Shown here: piece after piece, positions 55,869 to 64,000 of the stretch | How the letters are laid out: every line of letters starts with the position of its first letter | Numbering within the stretch: position 1 is the stretch's first letter | NCBI GenBank assembly: GCA_937958995.1 | Contig: CALGAP010000007.1 | Coordinates: forward strand, 434,001 to 498,000 | Direction of reading: 5' to 3' | From: an uncultured Chitinophagaceae bacterium | GTDB lineage: Bacteria > Bacteroidota > Bacteroidia > Chitinophagales > Chitinophagaceae | Length of the DNA stretch: 64,000 bases | Notes under the pieces: model-generated | The model's database searches: none | Seen by the model: only the letters and a program-made list of their open reading frames with translations | Told to the model about the DNA's origin: nothing | Made by a program: the position numbers and the translations under genes

Positions 55869-56228
55869 ATGAAATCATTATTGAAGCTCGAGGAACTGGC
55901 CATGCTGGCGGTTAGTATTTATGCGCTTGTATTGTTTGATGCTCCCTGGTGGTGCTACCTGCTGATGGCCCTGGGACCCGACATCAGCATGATCGGCTAT
56001 GCTGCGGGTGCTGCCGTGGGTGCCATCTCCTACAACATTTTCCACCATAAAGGTGTGGCGTTTGCTGTGTTCCTGGCTGGACTATACCTGCAGCAGGTTG
56101 AATGGCAAATCGCCGGCATAATTATATTCGGCCACGCTTCTATGGACAGGATATTTGGTTATGGACTGAAATACAAAGACAGCTTTCAGCATACGCATCT
56201 TGGCATGATTGGGAAAAAGGTGCGCTGA
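55869..56228 (+). CDS. DUF4260 membrane protein
   Basis: A 119-residue protein with about four hydrophobic helices. It matches the DUF4260 family through KLEELAMLAVSIYAL at the start, LLMALGPDISMIGYAAG, YNIFHHKG and the closing HASMDRIFGYGLKY with HTHLGMIGK. The family is widespread and its role is unknown. It is a single gene divergent from the YD-like lipoprotein, with 158 bases between starts. Confidence 0.9.
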   Translation: MKSLLKLEELAMLAVSIYALVLFDAPWWCYLLMALGPDISMIGYAAGAAVGAISYNIFHHKGVAFAVFLAGLYLQQVEWQIAGIIIFGHASMDRIFGYGLKYKDSFQHTHLGMIGKKVR

Positions 56229-56403
56229 GGGTTTGTATTTCAGGAAAAACGCTATTGTAGTAAATGTACGGGCAGAATAGCGACGTTGTCCTGGCTTGTA
56301 ACTTTCTCAATTTGATCATACCCGGACTGATATGGTTGTGTTGCGGGAAAAAAGCGCCGCCGCATAAAACCTGCAGCTATTGCAGTCAGCCTAAACTGAA
56401 CAT

Positions 56404-58530
56404 TTACAGGTGCGCTGCCATCGCCGGATCACTGATGGTATGTTTCCCGTTTTCGATGCGCCCGGCATAGCGATGCAGGAATTGATCTCTCATTGCAATC
56501 GTCAGATCATACCAATTCCCGTTATCTCCCACCGGCCACGACACGCGCTTTTTCTCTCCGGGCTTCAATGTAAGCGTTTTGGGTCCCGGGTATCTGTAAG
56601 CTTCTGATTCAAGAGCCAGTGAAACCGACGACCTGCTATTATTCTCAATGGTAAATACCGCTGTTGCCGTACTTTTTTCATACCGCAGACTGATGTGCGG
56701 CGCAGCTTTCGCCGCGCTTTTGAATTTCCTGAAATATCCATTTGGGCCAAACACTTCCAGGTCATATCCTTTTTCATCGATGATCCATTCATCACTAAGA
56801 GACTTTCCCGCTTCAACAGTGTATCGTCTCGGAATCCGGTCGAGATGATGCAGATCGTACACATGAAATACCACACCTGCCTTACCCTCGTTGATGAAAT
56901 GCAACCTGATCTGTTTCTCTTTCGGCAACAACTCAGTATCTGTATGAATTACATAAGGCAATGCGCGCGAGTAGCGGGCGCCCTTTTCCTGGAAAAGCGG
57001 CGATGGATTTTCCGGCGCGATGGCCTTGGGTTTCTGCTTTGAAGCGGCCTCTTTCTGTGGATAGTCAGATGTTGGTGGCAGCTTCGGAAATTCCGGGTCA
57101 TTGGGCGTCACGAAATCAAAAGCAGAGAGCAGGTCGCTGCTCACCGCGCGATGCCAGGGACTGATAGCGGGAATCTCAATATTGAAACGCTTTTCCAAAA
57201 ACTGTCCCACCGAAGTGTGATCGGCAATTTGGCTGTCTACCCATCCGCCCTTGCTCCAGGGCGAAATGATATAAAGTGGCACGCGCGGACCAAAACCCCA
57301 GGGACGAATATTACCGCTGAGCGTATCTCTTTTGTCGAGATAATTTTTTTTATCCGGACCGCCCTCATTGATGAAATACATACCGCGCAAATCGATAGTT
57401 GATTTACCCGCCAGCGTACCGTCCAGGTTATACGAAGGTACCGCAGGTGCAGGCAGGTGATCAAACAAACCATCATTCTCATCGAAGGTGAGGAAGAACA
57501 CTGTCTTACTCCACACGTCGGGATTAGACGTAATGGCATCGAGCACGCGGTGTGTGAAGTCGGCCCCGCGATATGGACTCGATGGCGCGCCGGGATGTTC
57601 CGAATCGTCCTGCGAAGGAAGCACCCAAACCACTTGCGGCAGTTTATTGTCCAGCACATCCTGTTTCAGTTGTTCCAGCGACCAGTGACGCATACCATTC
57701 TCATATATCGGATCGCCGGGTTTTGCATTGCGAAAACTTTCGAATGCCAGGCAGCCATGCATCGCGCCCGTCCAGTTGTTGTTCGGGTCCTGGTAGATGC
57801 GCCATGAAATGCCAGCTTTCTGCAACACATCGGGTATTGTGGGCCATGTAAATGCATTGCCCTGGTAGGTATAACCCGGCTCCGGCATCGTGCCTTTTAT
57901 CCAGCAACGCAGGTTGACCGGTTCTGAAAATTCATCCGTACAGTTCTCCCCGGCTTCGCGCTTTTTAGGATCGAAATTGGAGCCCGACCAAAACACGATG
58001 CGGTTGGGATCAGTGCCAGTGGCAACCGAACAGAAGTAGGCGTCAGATATGGTGAATGCTTCCGCCAACGCGTATTGAAAAGGCACTTCTTCGCGCGTGT
58101 AGTAGGCCATAGAGTATGGCGTCTTATACAGAGGCCAATAACCATACTTACCCTGGTTCCAGGCAGCCTGCATATCAGGAAAATTATGCGGCGTGCCTTG
58201 TATCAACGCCGCGTTCGAAGTTTTGTGATCGGCATGATAAGGCGGAATGATCTTCTTACCATCCGATTGTTCAAACACTCGTTTCCCGCTTTCCAATGGT
58301 ATCGGAAACCTGTCACCAAATCCGCGAACACCACGCAGTGTACCGAAATAGTGATCGAAGGAGCGATTCTCCTGCATCAGGATCACTACATGCTGCACAT
58401 CTTTGATGGTCTTGGACCGATTGTATGCCCTTACCGAAAGTGCCCGCTCGATCAGTGAATTGCCGAGCGCGAGCGCTACGCCAGATTGCGCAGTAAGCTG
58501 TATAAATTTTCTCCTGTTTAGTCTTGCCAT
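56404..58530 (-). CDS. Tat-exported phosphocholine-type phospholipase C
   Basis: A 708-residue protein of the PlcH/AcpA phosphoesterase family. A Tat signal (LNRRKFIQLTAQSGVALAL) exports it folded. The catalytic domain (about 40-460) has the diagnostic HVVILMQENRSFDHYFGTL with the nucleophile region, TGTDPNRIVFWSG, DDSEHPGAPSSPYRGADFTH and FFLTFDENDGLFDHLPAP, which holds metal-binding residues. Two C-terminal beta domains of the DUF756 type follow (about 515-700). Family members hydrolyse phosphatidylcholine or sphingomyelin, helping phosphate or choline scavenging. Length is close to Pseudomonas PlcN/PlcH. It begins 39 bases after the dnaE2 stop on the same strand, so read-through from the imu operon is possible. 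Confidence 0.92.
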   Translation of the reverse strand: MARLNRRKFIQLTAQSGVALALGNSLIERALSVRAYNRSKTIKDVQHVVILMQENRSFDHYFGTLRGVRGFGDRFPIPLESGKRVFEQSDGKKIIPPYHADHKTSNAALIQGTPHNFPDMQAAWNQGKYGYWPLYKTPYSMAYYTREEVPFQYALAEAFTISDAYFCSVATGTDPNRIVFWSGSNFDPKKREAGENCTDEFSEPVNLRCWIKGTMPEPGYTYQGNAFTWPTIPDVLQKAGISWRIYQDPNNNWTGAMHGCLAFESFRNAKPGDPIYENGMRHWSLEQLKQDVLDNKLPQVVWVLPSQDDSEHPGAPSSPYRGADFTHRVLDAITSNPDVWSKTVFFLTFDENDGLFDHLPAPAVPSYNLDGTLAGKSTIDLRGMYFINEGGPDKKNYLDKRDTLSGNIRPWGFGPRVPLYIISPWSKGGWVDSQIADHTSVGQFLEKRFNIEIPAISPWHRAVSSDLLSAFDFVTPNDPEFPKLPPTSDYPQKEAASKQKPKAIAPENPSPLFQEKGARYSRALPYVIHTDTELLPKEKQIRLHFINEGKAGVVFHVYDLHHLDRIPRRYTVEAGKSLSDEWIIDEKGYDLEVFGPNGYFRKFKSAAKAAPHISLRYEKSTATAVFTIENNSRSSVSLALESEAYRYPGPKTLTLKPGEKKRVSWPVGDNGNWYDLTIAMRDQFLHRYAGRIENGKHTISDPAMAAHL

Positions 58531-58568
58531 GTTTTCCTGGAGTAGAGGATTGAATTTATAGCTTTTTC

Positions 58569-61500
58569 CTATTTAAAATTCCTCGCTTCAGGAAATTTAA
58601 TCTCTGCGGTATTTTGCAACTCGGGCATATATGATTTAACCTTTGGCGCCAGCAACCCACGCAACATACCGGATATATCATAACACGCTGAGGCAATAAC
58701 ATGTATCACATCGCCTTCTTTCTGCAATTTTCCTTCCACCAAAATTAATTTGGCCTGCATAATGGGTTTGCGATATTGCTCAAACAGATCTTTCCAGAAC
58801 ACCAGGTTGCCATTGCCTGTCTCGTCTTCGATGGTCATGAAACAAATGCCTTTGGCGGTTTCCGGTCGTTGGCGAACAAGTATTAATCCCGACACTTTCA
58901 CCTCATCACCATCATTCATAAATGCCAATTGTGATAAAGGGGTAACGCGCAACTGTTCTAATTTTTCCCGCACAAAACTTACAGGATGACCTTTCAGCGA
59001 AAGCGAAATAGTCTTATAATCCTGCACCACATGCTCCGACATGGTCATGATGGGCAGACGTACGTTTTCATGTTTTGCATCTTCGGGTTCTTTTCCGGCA
59101 AATAAAGCTTCCGGCCGGTCTTTGGCAGACACTTCCCATAGCGCCTGCCTTCTGTCCAGTCCTATAGAACGAAATGCATCTGCTTCGGCCAGCTTTTCCA
59201 GGGTAGCTTGTGATATCCCCAAGTCGCGCAATTGATTGATATGGGTAAATGGTTCCTTTCGCGCTTCTACCAACCTGTTACATTCTTCATCGTGTAAGCC
59301 TTTCACCTGCCGGAATCCCAATCGCAGTGCCCGGTATTTGCCTGAATGTTCCTCGAGCAGATTATCCCATCTGGAATAATTAATATCCACATGCCGCACT
59401 TCTACACCATGTCTTTTGGCATCGTCCACGATCTGCGATGGCTGGTAAAAACCCATTGGCTGGCTATTCAGCAAGGCACAGGCAAACACATCGGGGTAAT
59501 GACATTTAATCCAGGCCGAAACATACACCAGGTGAGCAAAGCTGGCGGCATGACTTTCGGGGAAGCCATAGCTGCCAAAACCTTCGAGCTGTTTGAACAC
59601 GCGGCGCGCATATTCTTCACTGTAGCCTTTTTTTACCATGCCCTGTATCAGCCTGTCTTCAAAATGTTTCACCATACCTTTTGCTTTGAAGGTTGCCATA
59701 CTTTTACGCAAGGCATCCGCTTCGGCGCCAGAGAAATTCGCCGCTACCATCGCAATCTTCATCGCCTGCTCCTGGAATAAGGGCACGCCCAGTGTTCTTT
59801 TCAGGATACTCTCGAGTTCTTTGGATGGATATTCCACCGGCTCTTCGCCATTGCGGCGGCGCAGGTATGGATGCACCATATCGCCTTGTATGGGTCCGGG
59901 CCGCACGATGGCCACTTCAATTACCAGGTCGTAAAAGCAGCGCGGCTTTAGCCGGGGCAACATCGACTGCTGCGCGCGGCTTTCGATCTGGAAAACGCCG
60001 ATGGTGTCTGCCCTGCAGATCATATCATACACGGCGGGATCATCCTGCGGCACGTTGGCCAGCGTCATATACATACCGTAATGCTCACGCAATAAATCAA
60101 ACGACTTGCGGATACAGGTGAGCATGCCCAGCGCCAGCACATCTACTTTCAGAAACCCCAGGGCATCTATATCGTCCTTATTCCATTCGATGCAGGTTCT
60201 GTCTTCCATCCTCGCATTCAGAATGGGACAAAGTGAAGACAGCTTACCATCTGTGATGACAAAGCCGCCCGTATGTTGTCCTAACTGTCTCGGAAAACCG
60301 ATATACTGCTGAGTAAGGTGCAACACTTTTCTCAAATGAGGATCCCGGGGATTCAGTCCCAGTTCTATGACCTGGTTTTCTTCCAGGCCCTCGTCTGAAA
60401 ATCCCCATGAAAGACTACTCAACACATTGATGGTATCCACTGATAAACCCATCACTTTTCCCACATCACGAATGGCGCCGCGAAAATGTTGTTGCGTAAC
60501 CGTGGCCACAATAGCCGCGCGGTCGCGGCCATATTTCTGAAACACATACTGCATCACTTCTTCGCGGCGCTCGTGTTCGAAGTCTATATCTATGTCAGGC
60601 GGCTCGTCGCGGGCTTCAGAGGCAAAACGCTCAAAAAGCAAATCAATTTTTGTGGGATCAACTGCGGTTACGCCAAGACAATAACAAACCGTGGAGTTGG
60701 CTGCTGAGCCGCGTCCCTGGTTTAATATTCCTTTCTCATTGGCGAAACGCACAATATCATAAGCCTGCAAAAAAAATGGAGCATGATTTTTCCTGGCAAT
60801 GAAATCCAGCTCATGATTGATTCTCCTGACGATATCTTCCGGTATATTTTCTCCAAAACGCCTTTTCGCCCCTTCCCTGGTCAACCGCACAAGTTCTTCC
60901 TGCGGCGAACGGCCGTCTGCCGATAATTCTTTGGGATACTCAAATTTCAATTGGTCGAGCGTGAACTGGCAGGCTTCTTTTATTTCCTGTGTGCGCCTGA
61001 CGGCGTCGGGAAATTGCCAGAACAACCTGATCATTTCATCGGCTGGTTTCAAATAACGCTCGGCATTTGCATGCAAACGAAAACCCGCGTTATAGATCGT
61101 GCATTTTTCCCGGATACAGGTCAAGACATCCTGCAATGCGCGCCGCGACGGATGATGGTAATGCACATCGTTGGTGGCGACGAGCGGAATATTGTAATAG
61201 GCCGACAATTGTGACAGCCGGTGCAGTATCTTGTTGTCAATGCCGGTATATTGTGTGTTGGCCGAAAGGTAAAGTGCATCACCCAATGCATCTTTGTATT
61301 GCGCCACTTCATTTTTGAACGCCTGCTCCAAATCGAATGCCTCATTCAACTCCATGGGGGGAACCAGTATCCAGCGTATATCGCTTTTCAGGTTAAATAC
61401 ATCTGATTTATACAACAGGCATTTCCCTTTCTCTGTGCGGATATTACCGGTTGTAAGCAGGTTGGACAATTTGGAATATCCTTCCACATTTTCAGGCAAA

Positions 61501-61730
61501 GCTACCAGGCTGGGACCGTCTGCCAGGTCAATTCTGCAACCGGGGATGAGTCTTACTCCTGCTTTTTTCGCGATAACATGCGCCCGCACGATGCCGGCGC
61601 AAGTGTTTCGGTCGGTGATCGCCACTTCAGTATAGCCGAGTTTCGCGGCCTGGTCAACCAGTTCCTCCGGGTGCGAAGCGCCGCGCAGAAAACTGAAATT
61701 GGATGTCACCTGTAATTCCGTATACTTCAT
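58569..61730 (-). CDS. dnaE2: Error-prone DNA polymerase DnaE2
   Basis: A 1,053-residue C-family polymerase that performs translesion synthesis with ImuA and ImuB. The PHP-like N-domain reads LQVTSNFSFLRGASHPEELV, where the histidines of replicative DnaE are lost, as is usual in DnaE2. The palm holds GRGSAANSTVCYCLG near 340 and catalytic PPDIDIDFEHERREEV near 380, with a third Asp in FLKVDVLALGML. An OB fold lies at about 950-1030 (KVSGLILVRQRPETAKG). The usual DnaE1 C-terminal extension is absent. ATG at 61730 is preferred over the frame's GTG at 61736. It follows imuB by 12 bases. Confidence 0.96.
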   Translation of the reverse strand: MKYTELQVTSNFSFLRGASHPEELVDQAAKLGYTEVAITDRNTCAGIVRAHVIAKKAGVRLIPGCRIDLADGPSLVALPENVEGYSKLSNLLTTGNIRTEKGKCLLYKSDVFNLKSDIRWILVPPMELNEAFDLEQAFKNEVAQYKDALGDALYLSANTQYTGIDNKILHRLSQLSAYYNIPLVATNDVHYHHPSRRALQDVLTCIREKCTIYNAGFRLHANAERYLKPADEMIRLFWQFPDAVRRTQEIKEACQFTLDQLKFEYPKELSADGRSPQEELVRLTREGAKRRFGENIPEDIVRRINHELDFIARKNHAPFFLQAYDIVRFANEKGILNQGRGSAANSTVCYCLGVTAVDPTKIDLLFERFASEARDEPPDIDIDFEHERREEVMQYVFQKYGRDRAAIVATVTQQHFRGAIRDVGKVMGLSVDTINVLSSLSWGFSDEGLEENQVIELGLNPRDPHLRKVLHLTQQYIGFPRQLGQHTGGFVITDGKLSSLCPILNARMEDRTCIEWNKDDIDALGFLKVDVLALGMLTCIRKSFDLLREHYGMYMTLANVPQDDPAVYDMICRADTIGVFQIESRAQQSMLPRLKPRCFYDLVIEVAIVRPGPIQGDMVHPYLRRRNGEEPVEYPSKELESILKRTLGVPLFQEQAMKIAMVAANFSGAEADALRKSMATFKAKGMVKHFEDRLIQGMVKKGYSEEYARRVFKQLEGFGSYGFPESHAASFAHLVYVSAWIKCHYPDVFACALLNSQPMGFYQPSQIVDDAKRHGVEVRHVDINYSRWDNLLEEHSGKYRALRLGFRQVKGLHDEECNRLVEARKEPFTHINQLRDLGISQATLEKLAEADAFRSIGLDRRQALWEVSAKDRPEALFAGKEPEDAKHENVRLPIMTMSEHVVQDYKTISLSLKGHPVSFVREKLEQLRVTPLSQLAFMNDGDEVKVSGLILVRQRPETAKGICFMTIEDETGNGNLVFWKDLFEQYRKPIMQAKLILVEGKLQKEGDVIHVIASACYDISGMLRGLLAPKVKSYMPELQNTAEIKFPEARNFK

Positions 61731-61742
61731 CGCCACTCATTT

Positions 61743-63242
61743 TTATGCAAAGAATCCGTGCATATACCATTGGGGCTTTTTATTGTCTTCATAATGTCCC
61801 AGCCGGAATACCCAATAGCGGCGGCCGTCTTCATCTTCCACGCAATAGTAATCCCGGTGCAGACTTTTCTCCAGCCACCACTCCTGTTCAATGCGCTCAG
61901 GACCGTCCGCACGTTTAATGGTATGCAGCTTACCCTTGTAGCGGAAATTCATTGGCGGATAGTCGGGAATGATCGAAGTAACTTCAATCTTTTCCGGTCT
62001 AGCGAGCAGTTGCAATGGCCTACGGTTATTTCTCCAGGTAGTGACTGGCTTTTCATCCAGCGAAGAAGCGGCCTTAAATGACCGTTCCGGCCAGTGATGT
62101 TCCTGCGGCAGGTAGCGCGCAATTTTTTCTGCCCCGAATTTGTCCGTCAGCCTGTCGAGCAACTCGGAAAGATGCTTATCCTGCAAACCTCCCGTACCGT
62201 TCCAGAAACTTTCCTGTGTGCATAGTACATCTTCCACCTTGTCGGCAGTCAATATGAATAATTCAATACCCAATGCCGGTTCAATCTGTTCAATTTTATT
62301 TTCAAAGAGCTTCAGGAGATGTTTGGTGGTGAATCCGGCCCTTGTGGTTTTTATCCCGATGGATTGAATTTTATTATCCACACGATAACAGGTAAACACG
62401 CACGAGCGGATGCCTTTCCCTTCTTTGCTTAGCCGGCCGCATAATTTTTCGAGCAATTGTTCGAGGGCATGTTCAATTCCCTTTCTCGTCGCCACGGGTT
62501 CAAAACAGTTCAGTCTTTCCTGGTAGGGCTCCAGCGGAATCACAGGATCTATGAACTCCTCCTCATTACCCAAAGCCTGGTGCAAACGCGTAATGATCTG
62601 GTTGCCGAACCGCCTGCGCAAGGCTGAGCGCGGCATATTGATGAACTCGCCTATTTTGTCGAGGCCCAACTGGTACAAGCGCTCAGCCATTTCCGGAGCC
62701 AGGCGCAGCGCCTGCAGAGGCAGATCCATGAGCGCTATGGCCTGCTGACCTGGTTCTATAATGACGCCTTCTTTTTTATACCTCGCCGTAGCCCAGGCCA
62801 TACCAATGGTATCGGCCATTCCCAACCGCACCATATAGCCGAGCGATTTCAACCGTGTGTATATATCGGCCAGGTATTGTTTTTCCCCACCCCACAAATG
62901 TGCGCAACCGGTAGCATCGATTAATATACCGTCGGGTTCGTCTACTGCCGCTACAGGACTATAGCGGACACACCAGCGTGCAATTTTTTCTAACAATTTT
63001 TTTCCAACGGCAGGATCATCATCTCGCACTTCCAAACCCGGAATGATGGCGCGGGCATCAGCAACGGGCATACCGATACAAGCGCCCGCAGCTTCGGCCC
63101 AATGATTCATCGAAGTGATGACCATTCGGCCATGGTCGGGCGAGGCCAATACAAAGGGCACGAGGGCCAGGTGAGTATGCCGGCGCGAAAACCAATCCGT
63201 CTTCAGGTAACGGAACCATATCGACACGAATCTCTTTCTCAT
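61743..63242 (-). CDS. imuB: ImuB, catalytically inactive Y-family polymerase homologue
   Basis: A 499-residue protein that serves as the scaffold of the DnaE2 mutasome. The Y-family fold is seen in ITSMNHWAEAAGACIGMPVADA, RYSPVAAVDEPDGILIDATG and HLWGGEKQYLADIY, with the little-finger domain near 230-340. The first catalytic carboxylate is missing: the N-terminus reads FVSIWFRYLKTDWF instead of the DxDxFF of active enzymes, as expected for ImuB. The C-terminal region (about 400-499, ending QWYMHGFFA) is the ImuB-specific part. Two bases separate it from the imuA stop. Confidence 0.94.
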   Translation of the reverse strand: MRKRFVSIWFRYLKTDWFSRRHTHLALVPFVLASPDHGRMVITSMNHWAEAAGACIGMPVADARAIIPGLEVRDDDPAVGKKLLEKIARWCVRYSPVAAVDEPDGILIDATGCAHLWGGEKQYLADIYTRLKSLGYMVRLGMADTIGMAWATARYKKEGVIIEPGQQAIALMDLPLQALRLAPEMAERLYQLGLDKIGEFINMPRSALRRRFGNQIITRLHQALGNEEEFIDPVIPLEPYQERLNCFEPVATRKGIEHALEQLLEKLCGRLSKEGKGIRSCVFTCYRVDNKIQSIGIKTTRAGFTTKHLLKLFENKIEQIEPALGIELFILTADKVEDVLCTQESFWNGTGGLQDKHLSELLDRLTDKFGAEKIARYLPQEHHWPERSFKAASSLDEKPVTTWRNNRRPLQLLARPEKIEVTSIIPDYPPMNFRYKGKLHTIKRADGPERIEQEWWLEKSLHRDYYCVEDEDGRRYWVFRLGHYEDNKKPQWYMHGFFA

Positions 63243-63244
63243 CG

Positions 63245-63976
63245 CTAACCTGTTTTTCTGCGTTCGCTGATACCAACGGTTTTTGCCCTGGTCTCAAAAC
63301 GAAACTTACTCGCGCTCCATTCCACCTGCCAGGAGCCAGGTTGACCATTGCGCACTTTTAATAAATCAACCTGCCATCGCGGAAAACCGATGCCGGGTAA
63401 ATCATCATACACAGCACTTGGGAGATGACTAATCTTCCACCGGCTTACGCAAGTGTTGGCGTTGATGGAAGAAGTGTTATGATTGAGGATAAAGCCAGTG
63501 ACATGAGATTTTTCCACTGCCAATTGCAGTCGCCTGCTCACATCAAAACTTAAACCTCTCAATTCACCCACTACTGCAGACAAACCCTCGCATTTCAATG
63601 ATTCTTCCACCGCCCACAAAACATCTTTCTCGCGATCAAGGCTCACGAAAATGATCTTTTCAGGATCGATACCAAAGAATTTATAAGCGTGAGGATAAAC
63701 CTGCAGTTTGGTACCAATCCATACCATCACACCCGGAATATGATTGATGGATGATATCAAACCCGCAATAAATCCGCTGCTTGCCGCCTTTTCCTCCGCT
63801 GTAGCCACCAGGAATTCATGCACTGCGCTGGTGGGGAAATATTGGTTGGGGAATGCCTGGCTGATCGGACCTAATCCTCTCGACCAGTCGTGCTGCCTGA
63901 CTGGTTTTGCCAAACCCTGCAGAGACAATATATCCCTGCGCAGCTTTTCAATAATATGTGCCTGTGCAGCCGGCAT
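63245..63976 (-). CDS. imuA: ImuA, RecA-like mutasome protein
   Basis: A 243-residue protein with ImuA/SulA-like features: a start region HIIEKLRRDILSLQG, then YFPTSAVHEFLVATAEEKAA, GVMVWIGTKLQVYPHAYKFFG, KIIFVSLDREKDVLWAVEESL and VVGELRGLSFDVSRRLQLA. It is RecA-like but has no clear Walker A motif, which is common in Bacteroidota members. It helps ImuB and DnaE2 act at DNA damage. ATG at 63976 (MPAAQAHI) is preferred; an ATG at 63988 is also in frame. The promoter lies mostly beyond the right edge, so regulation cannot be judged. Confidence 0.88.
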   Translation of the reverse strand: MPAAQAHIIEKLRRDILSLQGLAKPVRQHDWSRGLGPISQAFPNQYFPTSAVHEFLVATAEEKAASSGFIAGLISSINHIPGVMVWIGTKLQVYPHAYKFFGIDPEKIIFVSLDREKDVLWAVEESLKCEGLSAVVGELRGLSFDVSRRLQLAVEKSHVTGFILNHNTSSINANTCVSRWKISHLPSAVYDDLPGIGFPRWQVDLLKVRNGQPGSWQVEWSASKFRFETRAKTVGISERRKTG

Positions 63977-64000
63977 AACCGAACCCATTCGATTTTTGGC

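Noticed and set aside
56264..56470. 68-codon plus-strand frame with cysteine pairs between DUF4260 and phospholipase C
   Set aside because: Its end runs into the phospholipase gene on the other strand, it has no family resemblance, and the cysteines do not form a clear zinc motif context.

Overview
The window looks like chromosomal DNA of a Bacteroidota bacterium, probably in or near the Chitinophagaceae. The support is a SusC/SusD polysaccharide-utilisation locus, many VCBS/FG-GAP lipoproteins, several TAnnTTTG-type -7 promoter elements, weak Shine-Dalgarno signals and a sugar-degrading gene complement. I saw no tRNA, rRNA, CRISPR array, insertion sequence or phage gene, and no gene-free stretch longer than 300 bases.

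Left edge (1-6487, minus strand): an operon reading FHA protein, possible 23-residue membrane peptide, membrane-anchored PP2C phosphatase, membrane-anchored Ser/Thr kinase, then a FtsW/RodA-type SEDS protein cut off by the window edge. The content resembles the actinobacterial fha-pstP-rodA-pbpA-pkn operon. The sensor parts differ: the kinase carries a beta-sandwich-like outer domain instead of PASTA repeats, and the SEDS protein has a long periplasmic N-terminal region. 6588-12381 (minus): a DUF6807 (PmoA-like) secreted protein; a red-light module of response regulator, bacteriophytochrome kinase and heme oxygenase; and a sugar-porter MFS transporter.

12489-31040 is a carbohydrate and oxidative-metabolism region. 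It holds a GH2 glycosidase, a Tat-exported beta-propeller protein, a large VCBS lipoprotein gene broken by a nonsense codon and a frameshift, a stand-alone receiver, two PVC-type dehydrogenase/cytochrome c proteins each beside a seven-repeat FG-GAP protein, a ThuA protein and a GH78 rhamnosidase. At 31158-33713 a truncated lipoprotein abuts the end of a TonB-dependent siderophore receptor.

33872-46722 is a complete polysaccharide-utilisation locus: membrane-spanning propeller/Y_Y_Y/LuxR-HTH regulator, SusC, SusD, PKD surface glycan-binding lipoprotein, GH16, GH5 and GH30. The enzyme set suggests a beta-1,3/beta-1,6-glucan such as laminarin or fungal wall glucan. The glycan would be cut at the surface, imported by SusCD and finished in the periplasm. 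After a DUF481-like protein and a K/T/P/Q-linker surface protein on the minus strand comes a tightly packed cytoplasmic sugar cassette (49268-54742): GH88-like hydrolase, TIM-barrel isomerase, Gfo/Idh/MocA oxidoreductase, SDR and MFS permease.

Right end (54850-64000): a YD-like lipoprotein, DUF4260 membrane protein, Tat-exported phosphocholine-type phospholipase C, and the mutagenic translesion cassette imuA-imuB-dnaE2 (minus strand). All functions are assigned by reading motifs. No database search was run.
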